DNA of 64,000 nucleotides from Bordetella parapertussis (GTDB lineage: Bacteria > Pseudomonadota > Gammaproteobacteria > Burkholderiales > Burkholderiaceae_B), in the NCBI GenBank assembly GCA_945865935.1, contig CAMBFI010000001.1, positions 186,001 through 250,000 on the forward strand, written 5' to 3'. The translations under genes and the position numbers were made by a program. Of the stretch, positions 8,057 to 16,414 are shown in pieces. The notes under the pieces were generated by a model that was not told the origin of the DNA, made no database searches, and saw only the letters and a program-made list of their open reading frames with translations. The first letter of the stretch is position 1; each line of letters starts with the position of its first letter.

Positions 8057-9755
8057 CAGGCGGCTCTGCAAGGTGCAGGCATCTACCAGATCCTTGTGCA
8101 CGGTGATGCTCGGGGCGCTTTGTGTATTGCTTGCGCTGTCTACACCGGGGTGGGCTCAAACATCCGTGTCCCCGGATGAGGCGCTCGTTACCCTTCTCGA
8201 ATCCACTCGGTCGCACTGCAACGCAGAAAAAAAAACCGACCTGTTGCAGACAGTGTTATGCCAGAAAGTTATTCGGGTTGGTTTGAACACACAGTATGCA
8301 GGGTTTGGATTCAAGAACGACGATGATCAATGGGTTGGCTATGAGGCGGATATCGCTCGACGCCTTGCAGCGAAATTCGGTGTCAAAGCGGTATTCGTTC
8401 CGGTCACGGGTGCCAACCGAATTGGTGCCCTAGCTGAAGGTCGAGTAGATGTTGTTCTTTCGACCTTAGGCCACACGACACTGCGCGACAGTCAGCTTAC
8501 TTTTGTGAGGCCCCATTACTATGCCTCTCAGACTGAAATCACGGGGGAGCGCAACATTCGAGCCGTCGACTGGAATGGCTTGACTGGCCGTACCGTCTGT
8601 GTGACCGTTGGATCCTATCAAAATGCTGGCTTGGTGGGACATGGCCTTCGTCTAATGCTTTTCGACGGTTCTGTGAAGTTAGAAGAGGCGCTTGATTCAG
8701 GTGTGTGTGTTTTAGCGGCGCATGATGACAGTTTCTTCGCTGGGCTTTACCGCGATCCTGAGTTTTATCAAAAATTTGATACGAAATTCCGTTTCGCACC
8801 CGTGCCTTGGGGAGCAGCCGTACCTAAACATAACGCGAAAGACTTAGCGCTTGCTTTAGGGTTGACATTTCAAATAATGCACCGCGATGGCGAGCTTCTT
8901 GACTTGGCGCAGGCGAACCGCATCAATACCGAGTTTCTTGAGGGCGAAAGGGACACTTGGAAGAAAGACAGCTGCAATCGTTCGACTGGCAACACCAATC
9001 CGGACTGCATACTTTCACCGCTCGACACCGTTCTTACACCCACGCCGTTTTCAGGTTCTGTAAAAGAGCTTGAAGTATTGTTTTCAACCTTCTCAGGTAT
9101 CGATGTTTCATTTCCATGGCTCACGACAGTCTCCGGGTGGACTCTATTTAAGCGAGGCGTTCTTAGTACCTTCGTGTTGCTCATCGGATCGTTGATCGCA
9201 ACGCTGCTAATCGCCTGCTTGGTTGGATGGGCGCTGAGCTCACCGATTCGTATTCTGCGCTGGATGACGAGATTGCTCGTCATCACAGCCCAGTCCACGC
9301 CTTTTGTTCTTGCTTTAGTGATTGGTCTTGTTTTTGCAACAGCCCTTTTCTCTTATTCGATAGGCTTAGGCCTCACCGTGTGTATGGTGGTGACGGGCCT
9401 CATAAATGGTGCCAATGCTGGTCAGTCCATTGCTGAGTCAGTCACGAGCCTGCGCGGTGAAAGTCGTGACCGCTCACTGGGACTCTTTGTTGAGGCGCTT
9501 CGTCGCTCGCAAGTTCAGGTGCAAGCCTTTCTTGTTAATGCGAGTAAGGCCTTGCCTGCAGCAAGCTTTATTGGTGCACCTGAATTACTTTCCGCGATGA
9601 CGGACATTAGTTCATTTTCTAGCTCTCGCCTCGCGACCTACGTCTTTTTAATGCTGTTTTATATGGCCATTGTTTTGGTTGTGGTTTGGTTGTGTGGCAA
9701 GGCGGGAGTGTGGCTGGAGAGTGGCGGAGCGAGAGCGGAGATGCGCCGTGAGTGA
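8034..9755 (+). CDS. Solute-binding protein fused to ABC permease domain
   Basis: A single 573-residue frame contains a signal sequence (CTVMLGALCVLLALSTPGWAQ), a family 3 binding domain and an integral-membrane part. The binding domain (about residues 70-300) carries VIRVGLNTQYAGFGF and WVGYEADIARRLAAKFGVKAVFVPVTGANRI. The membrane part (about 385-565) has four to five helices. The start is the GTG at 8034, with GGAG 7 nt upstream, overlapping the methyltransferase stop. In the permease the loop expected to contact an ABC ATPase (EAA loop) is poorly conserved. Receptor-permease fusions are known in GlnP-type importers of Gram-positives; here one occurs in a Gram-negative setting. No ABC ATPase gene is present in the operon. 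It overlaps the next gene by 8 nt. Confidence 0.75.
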   Translation: MREVVLYNRRLCKVQASTRSLCTVMLGALCVLLALSTPGWAQTSVSPDEALVTLLESTRSHCNAEKKTDLLQTVLCQKVIRVGLNTQYAGFGFKNDDDQWVGYEADIARRLAAKFGVKAVFVPVTGANRIGALAEGRVDVVLSTLGHTTLRDSQLTFVRPHYYASQTEITGERNIRAVDWNGLTGRTVCVTVGSYQNAGLVGHGLRLMLFDGSVKLEEALDSGVCVLAAHDDSFFAGLYRDPEFYQKFDTKFRFAPVPWGAAVPKHNAKDLALALGLTFQIMHRDGELLDLAQANRINTEFLEGERDTWKKDSCNRSTGNTNPDCILSPLDTVLTPTPFSGSVKELEVLFSTFSGIDVSFPWLTTVSGWTLFKRGVLSTFVLLIGSLIATLLIACLVGWALSSPIRILRWMTRLLVITAQSTPFVLALVIGLVFATALFSYSIGLGLTVCMVVTGLINGANAGQSIAESVTSLRGESRDRSLGLFVEALRRSQVQVQAFLVNASKALPAASFIGAPELLSAMTDISSFSSSRLATYVFLMLFYMAIVLVVVWLCGKAGVWLESGGARAEMRRE

Positions 9756-10395
9756 TCTGTTGAGCTTTCTTCCGCCAGATTTCATGCCCGCGCTGCTCGC
9801 GGGGATGGTCGTTAACTTCCAAATCGCCTCGCTGACCTTGATCGCTAGCTTGTTGATCGGCGGTTTGCTCACCGCGGTAAGTTTGACGGGTGGTTTTGTA
9901 GCTGGGACTGTCACCTTCCTGATCGCCATGATTCGCGCGATGCCGACTTTTCTTGTGATGATTAGTCTGCTTTACCTGCTGCCGAGACAAATCCAAATTG
10001 CCGGATTAACGTTGCCGTTATCTAATATTTCGATCGTCGTCCTCTCGCTCTTACCCTATGCGGTGGCATACGTTTTTGATAATTTTTCCGAATCGATTCG
10101 CCAATGGCGACGGGGTCAGATGGTTACTGCACTTCAGTTGCTGCCTAACTTATCGCGCATGTATTTCATCTTGATTATGTCCTCGGCGTCCGGTGCAGCG
10201 ATAGGTGTAACGGAAGGGGTTGCGACGCTTGTGCGTTACTCGAACCGAGTGGAAGCGGTTGATGAGCGGTTGATGATATTTGCGGTCGGTATTGTCCTTT
10301 TTGGGCTTGTCATGCAAGCTGGATTTGCCTTGGTGAATTTGTTGAGGGCAGTATTGACTGCAAGAGTCTCCAAGGAACCTCAGTCTAAATCCTGA
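9748..10395 (+). CDS. ABC transporter permease, polar-amino-acid type (divergent)
   Basis: The start is the GTG at 9748 (GGAG 7 nt upstream), which overlaps the fusion gene stop by 8 nt and gives 216 residues. About five hydrophobic helices are visible. A segment YVFDNFSESIRQWRRGQMVTALQLLP lines up with the HisM/GlnP EAA loop (normally ...EifRggi..V..GQ.EAA.aLG). It keeps the GQ and the spacing but loses the EAA/G core. The partner is probably the fused permease encoded just upstream, making a heterodimeric channel. The absent ATPase must come from elsewhere, or the complex no longer works as a classical importer. Confidence 0.72.
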   Translation: MSDLLSFLPPDFMPALLAGMVVNFQIASLTLIASLLIGGLLTAVSLTGGFVAGTVTFLIAMIRAMPTFLVMISLLYLLPRQIQIAGLTLPLSNISIVVLSLLPYAVAYVFDNFSESIRQWRRGQMVTALQLLPNLSRMYFILIMSSASGAAIGVTEGVATLVRYSNRVEAVDERLMIFAVGIVLFGLVMQAGFALVNLLRAVLTARVSKEPQSKS

Positions 10396-10430
10396 GGCTT
10401 CGTGATCAGCTCGGGTTCAGTTGTGCCGTC

Positions 10431-11822
10431 ATGTCATACTCTGCGAATGGGACGTATAAAATGTTCGGACGCTTAGACGAAAATCTTTTAAACGATCAAA
10501 ACGCGTATTACTTTAATTTATTGTCTGATCGTTTTCATCCTTTGCATGCTGTTTGGGAAGCCAATTTAAAAAAGAGGTTTGGTCTTACCTTCAAGCCTAT
10601 CTTTGTCCTTCCCGCCGTGCATAATGAGCTGTTTAGCGACGAAAACTATATTGTCATGAGTGAGCCTCTAGAGGCGGTGTTTAGCGACTCGAGTCCGTCG
10701 ACACACACTTTTGCTATCTTGGCGGCTGACGATTTGAATAGGCAGTTTAGTGATAGTGATTTCGTGCGCGAGATCATCGCTAAGTTACTTGTGAAACAAG
10801 ATCGAGTCTTTGTGCTTAGCCTGACAAGCGTTGGGCTAACTTTCGATAGTCCGAAGGTGCAAGTGCTTGGTCCAGATCCCGAGGTGGCCGCAAGATTTGA
10901 CGACAAAGCGGAGCATTTAAATGTTTTTCGCCACTTGGGTCTTCCTACTAATCAGACGTGGCTCTACGCTAGCTATGAGGAGCTGAGGGCCAAGCACACT
11001 GAGTACCCATTTTTTCTTTCCGCTGCATTTTCGTCTGCAGGGAGTGACAGCTGTAAGATCGAAACAAGTCATGATTTGGCGTCGTATTTTGACACGTTGC
11101 GCACCGCCAATAAAAGTAGCCACTTTATCGCGGCAAAATTTTTAACCGATATTGTCAGTGCGCCGAATGCGAGTGCCATGGTACTGAGTGAAAACAATAC
11201 TCTGATGGTGTGCATCACAGATCAGATTTTGCGTGGGCATCGATACCTTGGGAATATCTATCCCTCAAGTGTTGGCGAGCTTCATCGCGCGATGATTTTA
11301 GAGATGACCGCAGCTGTTGGTAATTACCTGTCTACACAAGGATTCCGAGGTCTCTTTGGACTAGATTTTCTCATTACGAGTGCTGGAAACTGCTATCCCC
11401 TGGATCTTAACCCTAGGAGACAGGGCTCCTACCATTGCAATGTCCTGATGTCTGAAGAGATCGATTTGATTGATCTCGAGCAACGTGCCATTTTTGGTGA
11501 AACCTTGCCCGTCATCAAACACGAACAGTTTGAAGTTCCATACTGTTGGGCTCATAGCAAAATCGTGCCTTATCGTGCGAATCCAACTCTGGGCGAAGGC
11601 TTTGAAATTGGTGCTCCGCTCAAGCCCTTCGATATAGTGGGCTCGCACTATGCGTCTGCCTGGTACCCCAAGGGCAGTATCCTCAAAGGTGGCGCAGCTG
11701 CGCACTATCTACGAACAGATATGTCTCGTTCGCGATTACTGGAGACTCTTGAGCGTGAAGTTGATGAATTGATCACCCAGCTCTACACCTATCCAGAGTC
11801 TTCGTCAGTCGCGAAAGATTAA
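10431..11822 (+). CDS. ATP-grasp family ligase
   Basis: A 463-residue protein with the ATP-grasp layout. It has an N-terminal pre-ATP-grasp domain, a lid region (about residues 150-260), and a metal-binding end (GLFGLDFLITSAGNCYPLDLNPRRQGSYHC, about 305-340). In that end the usual E.N.R motif appears as D-L-N-P-R-R. Such enzymes activate a carboxylate as acyl phosphate and join it to an amine or thiol. The substrate cannot be told from sequence. It is the last gene of the same-strand unit starting at 6369, 35 nt after the permease. Together with the methyltransferase it suggests modification of a small molecule handled by the transport proteins. A strong terminator follows at 11881. Confidence 0.75.
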   Translation: MSYSANGTYKMFGRLDENLLNDQNAYYFNLLSDRFHPLHAVWEANLKKRFGLTFKPIFVLPAVHNELFSDENYIVMSEPLEAVFSDSSPSTHTFAILAADDLNRQFSDSDFVREIIAKLLVKQDRVFVLSLTSVGLTFDSPKVQVLGPDPEVAARFDDKAEHLNVFRHLGLPTNQTWLYASYEELRAKHTEYPFFLSAAFSSAGSDSCKIETSHDLASYFDTLRTANKSSHFIAAKFLTDIVSAPNASAMVLSENNTLMVCITDQILRGHRYLGNIYPSSVGELHRAMILEMTAAVGNYLSTQGFRGLFGLDFLITSAGNCYPLDLNPRRQGSYHCNVLMSEEIDLIDLEQRAIFGETLPVIKHEQFEVPYCWAHSKIVPYRANPTLGEGFEIGAPLKPFDIVGSHYASAWYPKGSILKGGAAAHYLRTDMSRSRLLETLEREVDELITQLYTYPESSSVAKD

Positions 11823-11880
11823 CCTGGCGCGTGCGTTGCTCACCATGTCCGTTGTGCATACAGAGCGGTCTATAAAAGAG

Positions 11881-11915
11881 AAGGGCGGATGAATAAATCA
11901 TCCGCCCTTCTTTAT
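11881..11915. terminator. Rho-independent terminator, 12-bp perfect stem
   Basis: AAGGGCGGATGA (11881-11892) and TCATCCGCCCTT (11898-11909) pair perfectly around an ATAAA loop. The stem is followed by CTTTATT. It lies between the convergent ATP-grasp gene (+) and the small gene at 11936-12241 (-) and probably ends the five-gene unit. Confidence 0.88.
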
Positions 11916-11935
11916 TCAAAAACTACCACCGAAAT

Positions 11936-12241
11936 TTAGGCAGCTTGCGCTTCTGTTTCGACAGCCGCTTTGTCAGCTTTTGCCTGTTTGCGCGCTTCGA
12001 TTCCGTCTTTCACGTGATCCCACAAGAATTTGTCCGTGACAGATTTCGAGAATGAATCGGCACAAACCAAAACCACAGCGATTGGGCCCATGGCGATTCG
12101 TGCGAAGATGCCGACGGCTGCGTGAGCAGCGCCATTGATGAATTGACCATCCATTAGCAAGCTAGCACCTGGGATGACGGATTCACCCAGAATTTTTGCA
12201 CCGTTGGTCAGGGTATTCAGGTCGTTTGTTTGAGTTTGCAT
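11936..12241 (-). CDS. Small DUF6072-like protein
   Basis: A 101-residue protein whose centre (KILGESVIPGASLLMDGQFINGAAHAAVGI and MGPIAVVLVCADSFSKSVT) resembles the DUF6072 small proteins common in Proteobacteria. The assignment is from memory of the pattern and moderately sure. It has a hydrophobic Gly/Ala-rich stretch (about residues 35-65) that may insert in or lie on the membrane, and a charged Lys/Ala/Glu tail. No function is known to me. It stands alone between a terminator and the 249-nt gap at 12242-12490. That gap holds its promoter region; otherwise I see nothing in it. Confidence 0.6.
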   Translation of the reverse strand: MQTQTNDLNTLTNGAKILGESVIPGASLLMDGQFINGAAHAAVGIFARIAMGPIAVVLVCADSFSKSVTDKFLWDHVKDGIEARKQAKADKAAVETEAQAA

Positions 12242-12490
12242 GATTCCAAGTTCTCCGTGAGATAGAAATATTGAGCGGGGACGTCAATTAATCAGATTGA
12301 GAGCGTACTCTGGTTAGACAACTAAACTGAACGATAGCAGGTTAGCTTGACATAAACAATACGATTTCTGACTGAAAATTTGCTTTGATTGAGGCAGTAC
12401 TGTCAAAGTGACTGAATTGTAAGTGTTAGTTCGTGTTTTGCCTTGAGCATTGGGGGTTGCGGTGGCGGCAAAGGTGAGCCTCGTTGCGGA

Positions 12491-14113
12491 TTAGCCGCAT
12501 TTTTGAGAGGAAGTGCGAGAGTCCTCCAAGATCATCTGGGCGGCTTTGTCCGCAACCATGATGACCGGGGCGCTTGTATTGCCCGACGGTACTTTAGGCA
12601 TGATTGACGCATCCACCACACGTAAGCCTTCAATGCCATGGACACGCAAGCGATGATCAACGACCCCAAGCGCATCGGACCCCATGCGGCAGGTGCCAAC
12701 AGGGTGGTACATGGTCTGCGCCTGCTCTCGGCAGTAAGCAATGAGCTCTTCGTCGGTAGTGCGTTGCGGTCCGGGTAAGACTTCGCCCGTACAGATGTCG
12801 CTGAAGGGTGCTTGGGCAAAGATGCGCCGTATCAAGCGCAAACCGAATACTAAGGGTGCCGTGTCGCGTGGATCCGTGAGGTAGCTCGCGAACATGCTTG
12901 GGGCTTGACGAAAATCAGCCGATTTTAACGACACGGATCCTGCAGAGTGCACATGGAGTAAGCCACAGGATGCCGTGATTGCGGGAAAGTTATCCGCCTG
13001 GAACATGCCACCCGCGCCAAGCATGCTGAAGGGACGCATCTGCATTTGTAGATCAACTTTGTCGGAGTTCACCCCTGATTTTGCGAAGAGTGCCACTTGT
13101 GCCGCTGCAGAGTTGAGGAGTCCTTTGCGACTGATTGCGTAGCGCAATACCTCGGGGATCATTCTGAGCGTGCTGCAAATCTTGTGATTGACTGAGAACG
13201 CTGGCGTTACCTTTGCCATTGCATGCACATAAACGTGATCATGTAAATTTTGTCCGATACCGGGTAGAGGATGTATCACCGTGATGCCATGCTTGCCAAG
13301 CTCATCGACTGGTCCAATCCCCGACAACATTAATAGTTGAGGTGAATTGATCGCGCCCGCTGAAAGAAGCACTTCGCCAGCGGTAATTTCTATCTTTTGG
13401 CCGTTTTGTTCGTACCGCACTCCCGTCGCGCGTTTGCCGGTGATAACAATCCGTTCCACAAGTGCATTGACTTCTACAGTCAGGTTTTTTCTCTTGCGGA
13501 TAGGTTTTAAAAAGGACCGCGCAGCGGAAGAGCGAACGCCGCGATCAATCATTAACTGCACGTAGCCCACCCCCGCTTGTTGGGGGCCATTGAAGTCTGC
13601 GTTCGGGGTAATTCCTGCATTCACTGCTGCGGCCACAAAGGTCTGCGATGCCGGGTGGGGCTCCTGGAGCGCAGAGACTTTTAACTCGCCACCCGAGCCG
13701 TGCAGTTCGGACTCTCCATCAAAGTGGCACTCTGTTGCCTTGAAGTGAGGTAGAACATCCTCCCAGCCCCAGCCAGGATTACCGGCATCGCGCCAACCGT
13801 TGTAGTCGTCTGGTGTACCACGCATATAGACATGCCCATTGATGCTGCTAGAGCCTCCGAGCGTCTTGCCTCGAGGCCAATGCAGTCTGCGTCCATTTAA
13901 GCCGGGCTCGGGTTCGGAGTGGTAGCCCCAGGTGATAGTTGGGTCAGCCACAATACGCGGCACGCCTGCAGGAATCTTGATCCAGGGGTTCGTGTCGGCG
14001 GGTCCGGCCTCGAGCAGCAGCACAGACTTGCTTCCATCAGCGGACAGTCTGTTCGCTAACACGCAGCCGGCAGAGCCAGCGCCAATGATGACAAAATCGT
14101 AAGCGGTGTTCAT
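12491..14113 (-). CDS. GMC-family FAD oxidoreductase (choline/alcohol dehydrogenase-like)
   Basis: A 540-residue flavoprotein of the glucose-methanol-choline family. It has the FAD-binding motif at the N-terminus (FVIIGAGSAGCVLANRL) and the first GMC signature (RGKTLGGSSSINGHVYMRG, about residues 85-105). The second signature is GAINSPQLLMLSGIGP (about 255-270). The C-terminal catalytic region has YHPVGTCRMG and VVDASIMPKVPSGNTSAP. Such enzymes oxidise alcohols to aldehydes, passing electrons to a quinone or oxygen. BetA (choline) is the best-known relative, but no betaine aldehyde dehydrogenase is beside it, so the substrate is open. The start is the ATG at 14113, preceded by AGGGA, rather than an upstream in-frame codon that would overlap the channel gene. 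Confidence 0.88.
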   Translation of the reverse strand: MNTAYDFVIIGAGSAGCVLANRLSADGSKSVLLLEAGPADTNPWIKIPAGVPRIVADPTITWGYHSEPEPGLNGRRLHWPRGKTLGGSSSINGHVYMRGTPDDYNGWRDAGNPGWGWEDVLPHFKATECHFDGESELHGSGGELKVSALQEPHPASQTFVAAAVNAGITPNADFNGPQQAGVGYVQLMIDRGVRSSAARSFLKPIRKRKNLTVEVNALVERIVITGKRATGVRYEQNGQKIEITAGEVLLSAGAINSPQLLMLSGIGPVDELGKHGITVIHPLPGIGQNLHDHVYVHAMAKVTPAFSVNHKICSTLRMIPEVLRYAISRKGLLNSAAAQVALFAKSGVNSDKVDLQMQMRPFSMLGAGGMFQADNFPAITASCGLLHVHSAGSVSLKSADFRQAPSMFASYLTDPRDTAPLVFGLRLIRRIFAQAPFSDICTGEVLPGPQRTTDEELIAYCREQAQTMYHPVGTCRMGSDALGVVDHRLRVHGIEGLRVVDASIMPKVPSGNTSAPVIMVADKAAQMILEDSRTSSQKCG

Positions 14114-14124
14114 TTGCGTGATCC

Positions 14125-14577
14125 CTATTTCAACTTGCGTAAATCGGCCCAATTGCGCTGCATCTCAACAAATAGGAAAGAAGCCGACCAAGTGATGAGG
14201 ATGATACCGGTTAGCGCCTCGACGCCGCCAAGGTGCCGAAGGTCTCCTTGTGCGACCACATCACCATAGCCCACTGTTGTGAACGTCACAAAAGAAAAAT
14301 AGACGCAGTCAAGGAAATCTCCTGCATGCGTCAAATTGCCTGTCAATGAACCCATACCCTCTATTTTGCTCGAGAAATAAAACGCAAGCGCAAAGAGCCA
14401 AATTTCAAACACATGGACTACGAATATACACAGGGCTCCGACTAAGACTTGGTATCGCGGTCGGATGAGGCAAAACTTTGGCAGTTTCTTTGATAACCAG
14501 AAAAGTGCTTCGTAATGAACCAGCATGGTGATGATGACAACCACTGTATTGATCAGGAAAGCGATAGCCAAGGTCAT
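14125..14577 (-). CDS. Ion channel-domain protein (K+ channel-like)
   Basis: A 150-residue integral membrane protein with an N-terminal helix, a second helix near residues 45-70, a pore loop and a final helix. The pore loop carries the potassium selectivity filter TTVGYGD (in FVTFTTVGYGDVVAQGD). No C-terminal RCK/TrkA domain is present, so gating by nucleotides is unlikely. It lies 11 nt upstream of the GMC oxidoreductase start, so the two are probably one operon; why is unclear. The start is the ATG at 14577, with AGGA 9 nt upstream. Confidence 0.83.
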   Translation of the reverse strand: MTLAIAFLINTVVVIITMLVHYEALFWLSKKLPKFCLIRPRYQVLVGALCIFVVHVFEIWLFALAFYFSSKIEGMGSLTGNLTHAGDFLDCVYFSFVTFTTVGYGDVVAQGDLRHLGGVEALTGIILITWSASFLFVEMQRNWADLRKLK

Positions 14578-14626
14578 GGTTGTACGTCCTAGTTCTATTG
14601 CTAGTCAAAGCGTCGAGAGAGTGAGT

Positions 14627-15604
14627 TTAGTCTGGTGCGCTCAGATCAATGCCTTCGTGGTGCGCTACTTTTTCTAGCGCTTGCTCAAACAGTGCTCGGG
14701 CTGAACCGGATACCGAAGATAAATACGCATGTAAGTGTGCGTCTTCAGCGCTTGTGTTTAAACACTCCTGACTATACTGCTCAAAGCTTGCAAGCTGCGC
14801 AATGATTTCTGCGACGTGACGCGGGCATTCGCATAAAACATTAGTCGAAATTCCGCCGATTTTTTTAAGTACCTGATCTGAGTACTTTCGGGCCGGTATC
14901 GTGATGCTTGTCGAGGTCTCACTGAGTTGCTGGGTGGCATCCACCACAAGCACCGAGTTAATAAGTTCGGCGAGCTCGTAATCGGACACGGGCTCACGGC
15001 GCACAATCATTCCAAGCTCACGCATCGTGCGTACGACTTGCTCTCGACCATAGTTATACAACACGACAATTTGGCTTGCTCGCATTGCGCGCGCTGCTTG
15101 TAAGATTTCGTGCACAACAATTTCGTGCAGCGTGTTGATTTTTAGTAGAAAAATATCGGGTGATGTCGTTGGTGGCGTCTGGCGGGCATTTTCAATGCTC
15201 TGATACACGCCTGCGGCAGCAAGCTGTACATTTTGTAGATGGGTTGCAAATGCCTTGTTTTCAACTTGCCCGGCCAAAGCCAGGCCTACGATTACTAAGG
15301 AGACGCTTCGGTTGTGGGTTGTACTTGTCGCACTACCTTTTTGGCCGGATTGCTTTTGTCTTAAGTCGTTTAGCTCTGCGACAGCAAGCGGGGCGATGGT
15401 GCTGATCGCATAGCCCTGATCGCTGAGCTGTTTTAAAAGCGTTGCCCGCAGGAGGTCCTCCTCGCCGTACATTCGGTGCTGGCCCGCTGTTTTGTTGGGG
15501 TGTAGCGCTTGGTGTCGCGACTCCCAAACACGTAAAGTGGATACAGGGACGCCCGCTAGCTTTGCGATGGCACCGATACGATACTGTTGGTTGGAAGGTT
15601 TCAA
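14627..15604 (-). CDS. MerR-type regulator with LitR/CarH-like architecture, cobalamin motif absent
   Basis: A MerR winged helix-turn-helix (about residues 8-75, YRIGAIAKLAGVPVSTLRVWESR) is followed by a Rossmann-like region (about 100-220). That region has the shape of the B12-binding fold in LitR/CarH light regulators. The cobalamin-binding E/D-x-H-x-x-G motif and the preceding four-helix bundle are not seen, so direct B12 light sensing is doubtful. A C-terminal helical part has a CECPRH motif (Cys258, Cys260, His263) that could bind metal or sense redox state. It starts at a TTG at 15604 because the HTH begins eight residues later. It is divergent from an Rrf2-like gene across four 8-bp repeats (15619-15688), its likely operator. 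Confidence 0.72.
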   Translation of the reverse strand: MKPSNQQYRIGAIAKLAGVPVSTLRVWESRHQALHPNKTAGQHRMYGEEDLLRATLLKQLSDQGYAISTIAPLAVAELNDLRQKQSGQKGSATSTTHNRSVSLVIVGLALAGQVENKAFATHLQNVQLAAAGVYQSIENARQTPPTTSPDIFLLKINTLHEIVVHEILQAARAMRASQIVVLYNYGREQVVRTMRELGMIVRREPVSDYELAELINSVLVVDATQQLSETSTSITIPARKYSDQVLKKIGGISTNVLCECPRHVAEIIAQLASFEQYSQECLNTSAEDAHLHAYLSSVSGSARALFEQALEKVAHHEGIDLSAPD

Positions 15605-15618
15605 TTTAAATTTAGCTT

Positions 15619-15688
15619 GAGTAGATATTGAGTAGATTATAAGACATATTTAAGTTATTTTGTATCCATGAGTAGATATTTGATAGAT
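15619..15688. promoter_or_regulatory. Candidate operator: four GAGTAGAT-like repeats spaced by 11 bp
   Basis: Two copies of an imperfect pair occur in the divergent promoter region. GAGTAGAT starts at 15619 and 15630; GAGTAGAT starts at 15670 and its variant TGATAGAT at 15681. Each pair has 11-bp spacing, one helical turn, on the same DNA face. CarH-type MerR regulators are known to bind direct repeats of about 11 bp, so the divergent MerR-type protein is the likely binder. Binding itself is inference. Confidence 0.6.
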
Positions 15689-15735
15689 AATTGCGTCAAC
15701 AAGCAGTTTTAACCTACTCAAAAGAGAGTAAGTCC

Positions 15736-16227
15736 ATGAGCGCGAACGAAGCAAAGCATGCCTTGAACCTGGTCGTGTTGTTGGCCAAGTTACCGAAGGC
15801 CTCGACACTGACGACACAGGAGCTCGCCAGACGCCTGGGCCTATCAGTTTCTTACGTTGAAAACCTACTTAAGGTGTTGCGTACCCATGAGATGGTGAGC
15901 TCCCGGCGTGGGCCGATGGGAGGACATTGCTTCTGCGGCTCGGTCGCGAGCTTGTCAGTCTGGGACATCGTCTCAGTATTCTATGTTGCGCCGACAGCGC
16001 TTCGGCATAGCGGGACGCGCGAGGATTTCACTGGCTGGCTCGAGGCACAGTATGAGCAGGCGCGTATCGAATTTTTTAAATCCCAGCGCTTCGCAACTTT
16101 GTTAGGCGAGCAAGCTCCCGATTGGGAGAGCGAGGGTTGCGTTGAGCGAGAGGCGCCACATTTTGAATACGTTGAGTCACACTTCCAGAATCATCGAGAT
16201 GGCGTGGGAAGATCGCACGCCTTTTGA
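15736..16227 (+). CDS. Rrf2-like winged-helix transcriptional regulator
   Basis: A protein of about 163 residues from the ATG at 15736. The N-terminal half follows the Rrf2 pattern: AKHALNLVVLLAKLP, then LTTQELARRLGLSVSYVENLLKVLRTHEMVSSRRGPMGG. This is a wing-helix DNA-binding domain. Cys residues follow (HCFCG and a later Cys), but not the three-Cys cluster spacing of IscR/NsrR, so an Fe-S cluster is unproven. It is divergent from the MerR-like gene and overlaps the next gene by 86 nt in another frame. Confidence 0.65.
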   Translation: MSANEAKHALNLVVLLAKLPKASTLTTQELARRLGLSVSYVENLLKVLRTHEMVSSRRGPMGGHCFCGSVASLSVWDIVSVFYVAPTALRHSGTREDFTGWLEAQYEQARIEFFKSQRFATLLGEQAPDWESEGCVEREAPHFEYVESHFQNHRDGVGRSHAF

Positions 16228-16414
16228 AGCGATTAGGCAGCAGTTCGGCTTAAACGAGGCGGAGGTGATAAAGTTGATGCGTCGCGAACTCAAGCGCGCA
16301 TCCTTTAAACTTTGGCGCAAGCGTGTAACGGGTCGTCAGACCAAGCACTTGGCGCTCAGGCCTGAGTCGATGGTGCACACTTACCGTCACGCGGCTCGTC
16401 TAGGAAGTCGATGA
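16142..16414 (+). CDS. TIGR03643 family protein
   Basis: A 90-residue basic protein whose core (IIEMAWEDRTPFEAIRQQFGLNEAEVIKLMRRELKRASFKLWRKRV) matches the TIGR03643 family closely. It looks like a small helix-turn-helix with a basic tail. Members are frequently next to photolyase/cryptochrome-like genes, DUF2256 and LitR-type regulators; their function is not known. The start is uncertain: TTG 16142 is the longest, and TTG 16163 or 16172 would reduce the overlap with the Rrf2-like gene. Its last codon and stop overlap the dioxygenase start by 4 nt (ATGA), so the three + strand genes form one coupled operon. Confidence 0.78.
   Translation: MSERRHILNTLSHTSRIIEMAWEDRTPFEAIRQQFGLNEAEVIKLMRRELKRASFKLWRKRVTGRQTKHLALRPESMVHTYRHAARLGSR

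Noticed and set aside
8870-9298. 142-codon antisense frame within the receptor-permease fusion gene
   Set aside because: No recognisable domain or ribosome binding site, and the opposite strand encodes a clear protein.
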